Source: Oscillospiraceae bacterium
Lineage (GTDB): Bacteria > Bacillota > Clostridia > Oscillospirales > Acutalibacteraceae
Assembly (NCBI GenBank): GCA_029012165.1
Contig: JAQXLO010000029.1
Coordinates: 1-17,748, forward strand
Reading direction: 5' to 3'
Length of the DNA: 17,748 nucleotides
Shown here one piece after another: positions 6,376 to 13,339 of this stretch (positions are counted from its first letter, which is position 1; each line of letters begins with the position of its first letter). The position numbers and the translations under genes are program-made. Under the pieces are notes generated by a model. That model made no database searches and was not told the origin of the DNA. It saw only the letters and a list, made by a program, of their open reading frames with translations.

Positions 6376-6507
6376 GTGCAAATTATTGCAAAAAAATCGT
6401 ATTTTTTTCTTTTTCATCTTACCATACAATCATAATATTTGCAATCTTGAAAACTTCTCCATGGGTTTGTTGTGTATACTGTACAAAAATAGACGGAGAA
6501 TTTGCAC
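6376..6507. repeat. 9-bp inverted repeat pair bracketing the sigma-operon promoter
   Basis: GTGCAAATT (6376-6384) and its exact complement AATTTGCAC (6499-6507) are 114 bp apart. They lie on either side of the minus-strand promoter in the divergent region between the sigma operon and glgB. The same TTGCA core recurs near 6385, 6439 and 6538. The AT-rich 6389-6408 stretch is nearly palindromic (A7 to T7). These may be paired operator sites or chance in AT-rich DNA. Confidence 0.4.
6416..6444 (-). promoter_or_regulatory. sigma-A-like promoter for the sigma/DUF4349 operon
   Basis: On the minus strand, TTGCAA (6444-6439) and TAAGAT (6421-6416) are 17 bp apart. The leader to the ATG at 6339 is about 70 nt and A/T-rich. 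The spacing is ideal, and both hexamers are one or two substitutions from consensus. Confidence 0.65.
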
Positions 6508-6537
6508 ACTTGTTTGAATAAAATAGTCAAAAATGAC

Positions 6538-6566
6538 TTGCAATTCCGAGAAAGCTTTGATATAAT
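6538..6566 (+). promoter_or_regulatory. sigma-A promoter with extended -10 for the glg operon
   Basis: The -35 TTGCAA (6538-6543) is 17 bp from a perfect -10 TATAAT (6561-6566), which is preceded by TGA, so it is an extended -10. The start of transcription should fall near 6573. The glgB ATG is at 6617 behind GGAGG. No other promoter of this quality is visible between glgB and the end of glgA, so this one probably drives all four genes. Confidence 0.85.
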
Positions 6567-6572
6567 CAAACT

Positions 6573-6597
6573 AAGGATACTATAAGGATATCCCTAT
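6573..6597 (+). promoter_or_regulatory. candidate operator in the glgB leader
   Basis: A 16-bp near-perfect dyad (6582-6597) has a GGATATCC core and matching ATA/TAT ends, with 14 of 16 positions symmetric. It overlaps a direct repeat of AAGGATA (6573-6579 and 6584-6590) with an 11-bp period. It begins at about +1 to +10 of the predicted glg transcript, a classic position for a blocking repressor. No matching regulator gene is recognisable nearby. Confidence 0.45.
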
Positions 6598-6616
6598 TAT
6601 CATCTGGAGGCAAAAC

Positions 6617-8536
6617 ATGGGCGTTGCGGAATACTTTTTTCATCAGGGAACCAACAGCAGGGCTTACGAATATATGGGTGCGCACCGCAATGAAAACGGA
6701 TCGGTGACGTTCCGTGTCTGGGCACCGCACGCCGTTTCGGTCAGCGTGGTCGGCGACTTCAACGATTGGAAGCCCGATGCCGCTCCCATGCGCCGGATCA
6801 CCGACGGCGGCATTTACGAATGCATCGTCGAGGGGGTGGAGACCTACGATGCCTACAAGTACTGCATCCGCTGTGCGGACGGCAAAGAGCGCATGAAAGC
6901 CGACCCCTACGCCTTCCATGCCGAGACACGTCCCGGCACAGCCTCCAAATTTGTGGAGCTGGAGGGCTATGTGTGGCAGGACGCCGCATGGATGGCACAG
7001 CGCAGAGCGAAAAACATCTACGAAAGCCCCGTCAATATCTACGAAGTCCACGCCGGTTCCTTTCGGCAGTATGAGGACGGCAACTTCCTCTCCTATCGGG
7101 CGCTGGCAGATGCGCTGATTCCCTATGTGCAGAAGATGCACTATACCCACATCGAGCTGATGCCCTTGGGGGAATATCCCTTTGACGGCTCATGGGGCTA
7201 TCAGGTGACGGGCTATTTCGCCCCCACGTCCCGCTACGGGACGCCGCAGGACTTCATGTATTTTGTGGACAGGTGCCACGAAGCCGGCATCGGCGTCATT
7301 CTCGACTGGGTGCCTGCCCATTTCCCCAAGGACGCCCACGGACTGTATGCGTTTGACGGTGCGCCGTGCTACGAATACGCCGACCCCCGCAAGGGCGAGC
7401 ACTACAGCTGGGGCACCAAGGTCTTTGACTACGGAAAGCCCGAGGTGCGTTCGTTCCTGCTGTCCAGCGCACTGTATTGGCTCGACCGGTACCACATCGA
7501 CGGTCTGCGGGTGGACGCCGTGGCGTCCATGCTCTATCTCGACTACGACCGCAAGGACGGGGAGTGGATCGCCAACAAAAACGGCGGTCACGAAAATTTA
7601 GAGGCCGTGGAATTTTTGCAGAAGCTGAACGAAGCGGTGTTCCGTGACTTCTGCGACGTGATGATGATCGCCGAGGAGAGCACCGCATGGCCGATGGTCT
7701 CCAAACCCGCCTGCATGGGCGGACTGGGCTTCAACTTCAAGTGGAACATGGGCTGGATGAACGACTGCCTGCGGTACTTTTCCATGGACGGCATTTTCCG
7801 CCGGGACAATCACAACTGCCTGACCTTTTCCTTCATGTATGCCTTTTCCGAGAATTTTATTCTGCCCATCTCCCACGATGAGGTGGTGCACGGCAAAGGC
7901 TCCCTGATCCAGAAAATGCCCGGCACCTACGAGGAAAAGTTTGCCGGTGTGCGTGCATTCCTGTCCTATATGATGGCGCATCCCGGAAAGAAGCTGCTGT
8001 TTATGGGCAGTGAGTTCGGGCAGTTTATCGAGTGGAACTACGAAAAACCCCTCGACTGGATGCTCCTTTCCTATGAGTCCCACCGGCAGCTGCAAAGCTT
8101 CAACAGTGCGCTCAACGAGTTCTACCAAAACACACCTGCGCTGTATGAAGTGGACTACAGCTGGGACGGATTTTCGTGGATTTCGGGCGACGATAACCGC
8201 AACTCCGTCATTGCGTTCCGCCGCATAGACAAGAGCGGTGCGGAGCTGATTGCCGTGTGCAATCTGACGCCTGTCCACCGGGACAACTACCGCATCGGCG
8301 TACCCGAAAAGGGAACGTATGAGGTGGTGTTCACCAGCGACAAGCCGGAATTCGGCGGCACGGGTTTGGGCACATCCAAGACGGTGCGCACGACAAAAGT
8401 CCCCATGCATGGCTTTGAACAGAGCATATCCCTCTCCCTTGCCGGGCTTTCGGGCGTGTATCTGCGCCGCAGGATCCCCAAGCCGCGAAAAAAGACGCCC
8501 AAGCAATCGAAGAAAATAAAAGCAGTAACAGATTGA
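6617..8536 (+). CDS. glgB: 1,4-alpha-glucan branching enzyme
   Basis: This 639-residue GH13 enzyme transfers alpha-1,4 chains to form alpha-1,6 branches in glycogen. The N-terminal CBM48 domain is at about 20-110 (VTFRVWAPHAVSVSVVGDFNDW). The catalytic barrel contains DWVPAHFPKD (230-239), nucleophile D300 in GLRVDAV, the acid/base Glu at 353-354 in IAEEST, and H419-D420 in PISHDEVVHGKGS. An all-beta C-terminal domain follows. The last 25 residues are strongly basic (RRRIPKPRKKTPKQSKKIK), an unusual tail. The length matches the shorter Firmicute GlgB, without the extra N-terminal domain of E. coli. GGAGG lies 7 nt before the ATG. It leads the operon and ends 23 bp before glgC. Confidence 0.97.
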   Translation: MGVAEYFFHQGTNSRAYEYMGAHRNENGSVTFRVWAPHAVSVSVVGDFNDWKPDAAPMRRITDGGIYECIVEGVETYDAYKYCIRCADGKERMKADPYAFHAETRPGTASKFVELEGYVWQDAAWMAQRRAKNIYESPVNIYEVHAGSFRQYEDGNFLSYRALADALIPYVQKMHYTHIELMPLGEYPFDGSWGYQVTGYFAPTSRYGTPQDFMYFVDRCHEAGIGVILDWVPAHFPKDAHGLYAFDGAPCYEYADPRKGEHYSWGTKVFDYGKPEVRSFLLSSALYWLDRYHIDGLRVDAVASMLYLDYDRKDGEWIANKNGGHENLEAVEFLQKLNEAVFRDFCDVMMIAEESTAWPMVSKPACMGGLGFNFKWNMGWMNDCLRYFSMDGIFRRDNHNCLTFSFMYAFSENFILPISHDEVVHGKGSLIQKMPGTYEEKFAGVRAFLSYMMAHPGKKLLFMGSEFGQFIEWNYEKPLDWMLLSYESHRQLQSFNSALNEFYQNTPALYEVDYSWDGFSWISGDDNRNSVIAFRRIDKSGAELIAVCNLTPVHRDNYRIGVPEKGTYEVVFTSDKPEFGGTGLGTSKTVRTTKVPMHGFEQSISLSLAGLSGVYLRRRIPKPRKKTPKQSKKIKAVTD

Positions 8537-8559
8537 GTATAAACAGGAGGTAATTCTAT

Positions 8560-9774
8560 ATGTCTCGCAGTCCTGAATGTATCGCCATGCTGTTGGCCGG
8601 CGGTCAGGGAAGCCGTCTGGGCATCCTGACCAAGCATATCGCCAAACCTGCCGTGCCCTACGGCGGCAAATACCGCATCATCGACTTTCCGCTGTCCAAC
8701 TGCGTCAACTCCGGCATCTATACCGTCGGCGTCCTGACCCAGTACCAGCCGCTGGAACTGAACGACTACATCGGCAACGGACAGCCGTGGGATCTGGATC
8801 GTGAAAACGGCGGCGTGCATATCCTCTCGCCCTACCAGCAGATCAAGGGTACCACATGGTACAAGAATACCGCCAACGCCATTTACCAAAACATCAACTT
8901 CATCGACCGGTATAACCCCAAATATGTCGCCATCCTTTCCGGCGACCACATCTATAAGATGGACTACTCCAAGATGCTTGCCTATCACAAGCAAAAGAAT
9001 GCCGCCTGCACCATCGCCATGCTGGAGGTGCCGTGGGAGGAGGCGTCCCGTTTCGGACTGATGCTGGTGGACGAGGACAACGCCATCACCGAGTTCGAGG
9101 AAAAGCCGAAGAATCCCCGCTCCAACAAGGCGTCCATGGGCGTGTATATGTTCACATGGGAAAAGCTGCGCAGCTATTTGCTGGCGGACGAAGCGGATCC
9201 CAATTCCGGCAACGACTTCGGACACGACCTGATTCCCGCCATGCACAAGGCGGGCGAGCGGCTGTTTGCCTATCCCTTTGACGGCTACTGGAAGGATGTG
9301 GGTACCATCGACAGCCTGTGGGAGGCGAACCTCGACCTGCTGGACCCGAAGGTGGATCTGGATCTGTCCGATACCTCTTGGAAGATCTACTCCCGCAACC
9401 TGACCACGCCGCCGCACTACGTTTCTGCGGACGCCAACGTGCAGAATTCCCTGATCTCCGGCGGCTGTGAGATCGAGGGCGACGTGGACTTCTCCGTCCT
9501 GTTCTCCAACGTGACCGTGGAAAAGGGTGCGACCGTCCGGGATTCCATCATCATGCCCGGCACCGTTGTGCGCTCGGGCGCCGTGGTGCAGTACGCCATC
9601 GTTGCGGAAAACGCCGTCATCGAGCAGGGCGCCACCGTGGGCGAGCGTCCCGAAGCGATGCAGAATATGGACGACTGGGGCGTGGCCGTGGTCGGCGAAA
9701 AGATCACCGTCGGCAAAAACGCCGTGGTCGCCCCCAAAGCGATGATCGACGCCGATGTGGCAGGCGTGCAATAA
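8560..9774 (+). CDS. glgC: glucose-1-phosphate adenylyltransferase, catalytic subunit
   Basis: The 404-residue protein makes ADP-glucose from ATP and glucose-1-phosphate, the committed step of glycogen synthesis. The nucleotidyltransferase domain shows the intact loop LLAGGQGSRLGILT (11-24), KPAVPYGGKYRIIDFPLSN, GTTWYKNTANAIYQN and the metal-binding SGDHIYKMDY near 129. EFEEKP and DGYWKDVGTIDSLWEANLDLL follow. A left-handed beta-helix makes up the last 110 residues. In Firmicutes GlgC is paired with GlgD, and the next gene is exactly that. AGGAGG lies about 9 nt before the ATG, and glgD follows 18 bp after the stop. Family enzymes are often allosterically controlled; the effector is not predictable here. 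Confidence 0.97.
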   Translation: MSRSPECIAMLLAGGQGSRLGILTKHIAKPAVPYGGKYRIIDFPLSNCVNSGIYTVGVLTQYQPLELNDYIGNGQPWDLDRENGGVHILSPYQQIKGTTWYKNTANAIYQNINFIDRYNPKYVAILSGDHIYKMDYSKMLAYHKQKNAACTIAMLEVPWEEASRFGLMLVDEDNAITEFEEKPKNPRSNKASMGVYMFTWEKLRSYLLADEADPNSGNDFGHDLIPAMHKAGERLFAYPFDGYWKDVGTIDSLWEANLDLLDPKVDLDLSDTSWKIYSRNLTTPPHYVSADANVQNSLISGGCEIEGDVDFSVLFSNVTVEKGATVRDSIIMPGTVVRSGAVVQYAIVAENAVIEQGATVGERPEAMQNMDDWGVAVVGEKITVGKNAVVAPKAMIDADVAGVQ

Positions 9775-9792
9775 GAAAGGGAGGGAATCAAC

Positions 9793-10908
9793 ATGAGAAC
9801 GAACAATGTATTGGGTCTGATCTATTCCAATGCCTATGACTCCGCCATCCCGGAGCTGACCACCCTGCGTACCATGGGTTCCGTGCCTTTCGGCGGCAGA
9901 TACCGTCTGATCGACTTTGCCCTGTCCAACATGGTCAACTGCGGCATCACCAAGGTCGGCGTTGCCACCAAAAACAACTACCAGTCCCTGATGGATCACC
10001 TCGGCTCCGGCAAGCCTTGGGATCTGTCCCGAAAAAATGACGGTATGTTCCTGCTGCCGCCCTTCTCCACCAAGGATTCCAGTGCCATTACCAGCCGTCT
10101 CGAGGCGCTGCAAAGCTGTATGAATTTCCTCTCCAAATCCTCGGAGGAATATGTCATCCTCACCGACTGCAACGTGGTCTGCAATGTGGACTTCGGCGAA
10201 ATGGTGGATGCTCATATCGCCTCCGGCGCAGATATTACCGTCGCCTACAAAAGCGGCGTGAAGCCTGCACTCACGGGTCTGATGACGCTGGAGCTGGACG
10301 GAGACGGTCGTGCCACGGCCATCACTGTCGGCGCACCTACGGGCGGTGAGGAAAACTACTCGCTGAATATGTTCGTTCTGCGCAAGGCGCTTTTGGAGCG
10401 GATGCTCCACGAAGCGGCAGGGCTGTACCTGACCGACTTCGAGCGGGATCTGTTCATGCGCAACGTGCAGGCGCTGAAAATACACGGTTTTGCGGTGCAG
10501 GGCTTTGTGCGCACGCTGTACAGCCTGCAAAGCTTCTTTGACGCCAACCTGGAATTGCTGAAGAGGGAAAACCGCCGACAGCTGTTCTGTCCGGATCGCC
10601 CGGTCTACACCAAGGTACAGGATTCCATGCCCACCATCTACGGACTCGGCGCCGAGGTCAGCAACTCCCTGATCGCCGACGGCTGTGTGATCGAGGGTAC
10701 GGTGGAAAACAGCATCCTGTTCCGTGGCGTGCGTGTGGGCAAGGGCGCCGTTGTGCGCAACTCCATCCTCATGCAGCACAGCATGATCGGCGACAACGCC
10801 ACGGTCAGCTGTGCCGTGATGGACAAGAGCGGCGTCATCAAGCCCGGCAAGACGATCTGCGGCGATATGTCCTTCCCCATCTCCATCGGCAAGGGCATCA
10901 TCGTCTGA
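9793..10908 (+). CDS. glgD: GlgD, regulatory subunit of ADP-glucose pyrophosphorylase
   Basis: The 371-residue protein is a diverged GlgC paralogue. It keeps PFGGRYRLIDFALSNMVNCGI and the C-terminal beta-helix hexapeptides (SLIADGCVIEGTVENSILFRGVRVGKGAVV). The catalytic GGxGxRL loop is missing: the N-terminus reads LGLIYSNAYDSAIPELT. The SGDHIY metal site is replaced by LTDCNVVCNVDF. It therefore should not be catalytic alone. In Firmicutes GlgD forms a heterotetramer with GlgC and raises its activity. GGGAGG precedes the ATG. The 69-bp gap to glgA contains a relic inverted-repeat element (10915-10951). Confidence 0.96.
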   Translation: MRTNNVLGLIYSNAYDSAIPELTTLRTMGSVPFGGRYRLIDFALSNMVNCGITKVGVATKNNYQSLMDHLGSGKPWDLSRKNDGMFLLPPFSTKDSSAITSRLEALQSCMNFLSKSSEEYVILTDCNVVCNVDFGEMVDAHIASGADITVAYKSGVKPALTGLMTLELDGDGRATAITVGAPTGGEENYSLNMFVLRKALLERMLHEAAGLYLTDFERDLFMRNVQALKIHGFAVQGFVRTLYSLQSFFDANLELLKRENRRQLFCPDRPVYTKVQDSMPTIYGLGAEVSNSLIADGCVIEGTVENSILFRGVRVGKGAVVRNSILMQHSMIGDNATVSCAVMDKSGVIKPGKTICGDMSFPISIGKGIIV

Positions 10909-10914
10909 GGAAGA

Positions 10915-10951
10915 TTCAGGCAACGCCCAAATTGTGCGGTATTGCTTTCAA
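10915..10951. mobile_element. collapsed MITE relic: two terminal repeats without an interior
   Basis: The left part, TTCAGGCAACGCCCAAATTG (10915-10934), matches the left end of the element at 12424-12591 with two substitutions and two single-base gaps. The right part, AATTGTGCGGTATTGCTTTCAA (10930-10951), matches its right end with a few changes. The two ends overlap at AATTG, as if the centre had been deleted. In RNA, 10918-10927 can pair with 10938-10947-type sequence through nine of ten positions, giving a hairpin upstream of the glgA ribosome site. Assignment rests on comparing the two copies in this window. Confidence 0.6.
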
Positions 10952-10977
10952 TTTCTTTTGGAAAGGTGGTTTATTCG

Positions 10978-12393
10978 ATGAAAGTTTTATACGCTGCAAG
11001 CGAAGCGCTCCCCTTCATGGCCAGCGGCGGACTTGCCGATGTGGCAGGTTCTCTCCCGCAGGCACTGCGCCGCCGGTTGGTGGGCGCCCGTGTGGTCATG
11101 CCGCTGTACGGCGGCATCCCGCAGGAAATGCGTGAGAATATGCAGTTTATCACGCATATCACCGTGCCTGTGGCATGGCGCCGCCAGTATTGCGGTATTT
11201 TTGAGGCAAAGTACGGCGGTGTAACATACTATCTTCTGGACAATGAATACTACTTCAAGCGTGACGGCATTTACGGTCACTACGACGATGCGGAGCGGTT
11301 CGCCTTCCTTGCCCGTGCGGTGCTGGAGATCATTCCCCACATCGGCTGGAAACCGGACATCATCCACTGCAACGACTGGCAGACGGCGCTGACGCCCGTA
11401 TACTTCCAGACCATCTATTCCAAGATGGAGGGCTATGAAAACATCAAGACCGTGTTCACCATCCACAACATCCAGTATCAGGGTCGCTACGGCATGGAGA
11501 TTTTGGAAGACGTTTTCGGCCTGTCTCCCAGTGATGCGTACCTTGTGGAATATCAGGGGGACATCAACCTGATGAAAGGCGCCATTGAATGTGCCCATAT
11601 GGTCACGACCGTCAGCCCGACCTACGCCGAAGAGATTTTGGATCCTTGGTTCAGCCACGGGCTTGACCCCATCCTGCGTGCACGCACGTTTAAGCTGCAG
11701 GGCATCCTCAACGGCATCGACACAAAACTCTACGACCCCGAGACCGACTCCATGCTTTTCGCCAACTATTCCGACAAGGACATGGCGGGCAAGGCAGTCA
11801 ATAAGGCGCAGCTGCAAAAACGGATGCATTTGCAGGAGCGTCCCGATGTGCCGCTGATCGGCATGGTCACCCGTCTGGTTTCGCACAAGGGTCTCGATCT
11901 GGTGCGTGGTGTGCTGGATGAACTGCTGAGCAGCAGCGACGTGCAGATCGTGGTTCTCGGCTCCGGCGAAAAGGAATACGAGGACTTCTTCCGCTATATT
12001 GAAAGCAAGTATCCCGGCAAGGCGGCGGTGTGTTTGGGCTTTGTGCCCGAGCTGGCGCACAAAATTTACGCCGGCTGTGATCTGTTCCTGATGCCGTCCA
12101 AGAGCGAGCCGTGCGGACTGTCGCAGATGGTGGCACTGCGCTACGGCACGATCCCCATCGTGCGGGAGACCGGCGGTCTGCGGGACAGCGTCACAGACAG
12201 CGGCGACGGCATGGGCAACGGCTTCACGTTCCGCAACTATAACGCCCACGATATGCTCCACACCATTCGCAGAGCCTTGCTCGGCTACCGCAACGCCGAG
12301 GGGTGGCAGGTGCTGGTGGATCGTGCCCTGCACTGCGACAACAGCTGGTCAAAATCCGCCAACGAGTATATCCGTATGTACAAATCTATCTGA
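10978..12393 (+). CDS. glgA: glycogen synthase (ADP-glucose type, GT5)
   Basis: This 471-residue GT-B enzyme elongates alpha-1,4-glucan from ADP-glucose. The N-terminal block is MKVLYAASEALPFMASGGLADVAGSLPQAL. IHCNDWQTALTPVY and FTIHNIQYQGRYG follow, with VTTVSPTYAEEI mid-protein and GMVTRLVSHKGLDLV. Near the end comes the acidic catalytic block PSKSEPCGLSQMVALRYGTIPIVRETGGLRDSV. The KTGGL nucleotide-sugar motif of E. coli (K15) is ASGGL here, so Ala replaces the Lys. The ATG at 10978 follows AAAGGTGG by 8 nt; a 12-residue longer frame has no such site. It is flanked by related inverted-repeat elements at 10915-10951 and 12424-12591. Confidence 0.96.
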   Translation: MKVLYAASEALPFMASGGLADVAGSLPQALRRRLVGARVVMPLYGGIPQEMRENMQFITHITVPVAWRRQYCGIFEAKYGGVTYYLLDNEYYFKRDGIYGHYDDAERFAFLARAVLEIIPHIGWKPDIIHCNDWQTALTPVYFQTIYSKMEGYENIKTVFTIHNIQYQGRYGMEILEDVFGLSPSDAYLVEYQGDINLMKGAIECAHMVTTVSPTYAEEILDPWFSHGLDPILRARTFKLQGILNGIDTKLYDPETDSMLFANYSDKDMAGKAVNKAQLQKRMHLQERPDVPLIGMVTRLVSHKGLDLVRGVLDELLSSSDVQIVVLGSGEKEYEDFFRYIESKYPGKAAVCLGFVPELAHKIYAGCDLFLMPSKSEPCGLSQMVALRYGTIPIVRETGGLRDSVTDSGDGMGNGFTFRNYNAHDMLHTIRRALLGYRNAEGWQVLVDRALHCDNSWSKSANEYIRMYKSI

Positions 12394-12410
12394 CCGATGG
12401 TGCCCATCGG
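12394..12410 (+). other. hairpin immediately after the glgA stop
   Basis: CCGATGG (12394-12400) pairs perfectly with CCATCGG (12404-12410) across a 3-nt loop, starting at the base after the glgA TGA. An A-rich run follows on the plus strand, not T, so it is not a standard intrinsic terminator. It may protect the 3' end of the glg mRNA or be the remainder of a terminator disrupted by the insertion just downstream. Confidence 0.5.
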
Positions 12411-12423
12411 CACAGACAAAAAA

Positions 12424-12591
12424 TTAAGGCAACACCGCACAATTGGGGTGTGCGGATTGCGAAGTAAAATATTTCGTCAGGTTGTACAGAAATTTCGCCG
12501 ACTTGCTGACGCAAGTCAAGGGATTTTTGTGCAAGCTGACGGAATAAGATTCAAGCAAGGCGTGCGCCGCAATTGTGCGGTGCTGCCTTAA
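12424..12591. mobile_element. 168-bp MITE-like element with 22-bp terminal inverted repeats
   Basis: The left end (12424-12445, beginning TTAAGGCAACACCGCACA) and the right end (12570-12591, ending GTGCGGTGCTGCCTTAA) are complementary at 21 of 22 positions. Both tips are TTAA, which may be a target duplication or part of the repeat. The interior has no reading frame. It forms an imperfect second inverted repeat (TTCGTCAGGTTGTACA near 12473 against GTGCAAGCTGACGGAA near 12529). At the centre is a perfect 7-bp stem, GACTTGC (12500-12506)/GCAAGTC (12511-12517). The whole element can fold as one long hairpin. This is the form of a non-autonomous transposable element; no transposase is present. A degenerate relative lies at 10915-10951. 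Confidence 0.8.
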
Positions 12592-12617
12592 CCGCAGGCG
12601 CTTTTTGGCGTCTGCGG
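12592..12617 (+). other. GC-rich hairpin abutting the MITE
   Basis: CCGCAGGCGCT (12592-12602) pairs with GGCGTCTGCGG (12607-12617) through 11 pairs including two G-U, with loop TTTT. The following ATTCCGAATTTTATT is T-rich but not a tract. It directly borders the element's right end. It could be the original glg operon terminator, separated from glgA by the insertion. The histidine phosphatase gene starts 33 bp later. Confidence 0.5.
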
Positions 12618-12649
12618 ATTCCGAATTTTATTGAGGAAACGAGAAAACT

Positions 12650-13327
12650 ATGAAATCCTACTATATCTATTTTATCCGCAACGGCATGACGGCGGAGATC
12701 AACGAGGGGCAGTATATCGGGCACACGGACGTGCCGCTGAGCGAAGCGGGGGAAAAGCAGCTTTTGCAAATGAAGGAGAGCTACGAGTACCCCGAACCCG
12801 AGGTGGTCTTTACCAGCCCGCTCAAACGCTGTGTGCGCACAGCGCAGCTGCTGTACCCGGACACGGACTGCATTCCCATGCGGGATCTGATGGAGTACGA
12901 CTTCGGCGAATTCGAGGGCAAAACGGCGCAAGAGCTGGAGGAGCATCCCGTATTTGCACGTTGGCTTGCCGGCGAACCGGGCGTACAGCCGCCCTTCGGC
13001 GAGAGCAACGAGGACTTCCAGCGCCGGGTGTGCGGCTGTTTTTGCAAAATCGTGGAGGGACTGTTCAAAACCGGCATGACCAAGGCGGCGATCGTCACTC
13101 ACGGCGGTGTGATCTCCACACTGCTCTCCTGCTACGGTCTGCCTGAGGCGCCCATGCACGAGTGGATGATGCCGGATGGCTGCGGCTACTGCGTGCGCAT
13201 CACGCCCATGCTCTGGTCGGGCGGACAAAAGATGGAGGTGTTCGACGAACTGCCCATCGTGCCCCGTGTGCCGGAGGACGAGGACATCTTCAAGGACTTT
13301 CATGTGGAAGATTTTTTGTATGACTAA
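12650..13327 (+). CDS. histidine phosphatase superfamily protein lacking the nucleophilic His
   Basis: The 225-residue protein has the phosphoglycerate mutase-like fold pattern: YIYFIRNGMT at the N-terminus, YIGHTDVPLSEAG, TSPLKRCVRTAQ with R60, EYDFGEFEGKT (82-92) and VTHGGVISTLL with H151. The family's first motif is normally R-H-G, where His carries the phosphate during catalysis. Here it is R10-N11-G12 (codon AAC). The other catalytic positions look intact, so this is either a binding or regulatory pseudoenzyme or a recent single-base loss. It ends 12 bp before the amidohydrolase gene with the same orientation. The ribosome site is weak: GAGG about 13 nt upstream. The substrate is unknown. 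Confidence 0.88.
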   Translation: MKSYYIYFIRNGMTAEINEGQYIGHTDVPLSEAGEKQLLQMKESYEYPEPEVVFTSPLKRCVRTAQLLYPDTDCIPMRDLMEYDFGEFEGKTAQELEEHPVFARWLAGEPGVQPPFGESNEDFQRRVCGCFCKIVEGLFKTGMTKAAIVTHGGVISTLLSCYGLPEAPMHEWMMPDGCGYCVRITPMLWSGGQKMEVFDELPIVPRVPEDEDIFKDFHVEDFLYD

Positions 13328-13339
13328 GGAGTTTTTGCC

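Noticed and set aside
8287..10923. 878-codon open frame on the minus strand
   Set aside because: It lies wholly antisense to glgB end, glgC and glgD, whose products are unmistakable. The translation is His/Gly/Asp-rich with no domain, and the frame is open because of the GC-rich codon use of the real genes.
10987..12333. 448-codon minus-strand open frame opposite glgA
   Set aside because: It is the mirror of the glgA codon pattern, with no ribosome site or domain; glgA is certain.
12394..12410. Intrinsic terminator after glgA
   Set aside because: The hairpin is perfect but is followed by A residues, so I list it only as a hairpin.
12500..12528. Terminator inside the MITE (7-bp hairpin then T5)
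   Set aside because: Six non-T bases separate the stem from the T-run. The hairpin is better explained as the centre of the element's fold.
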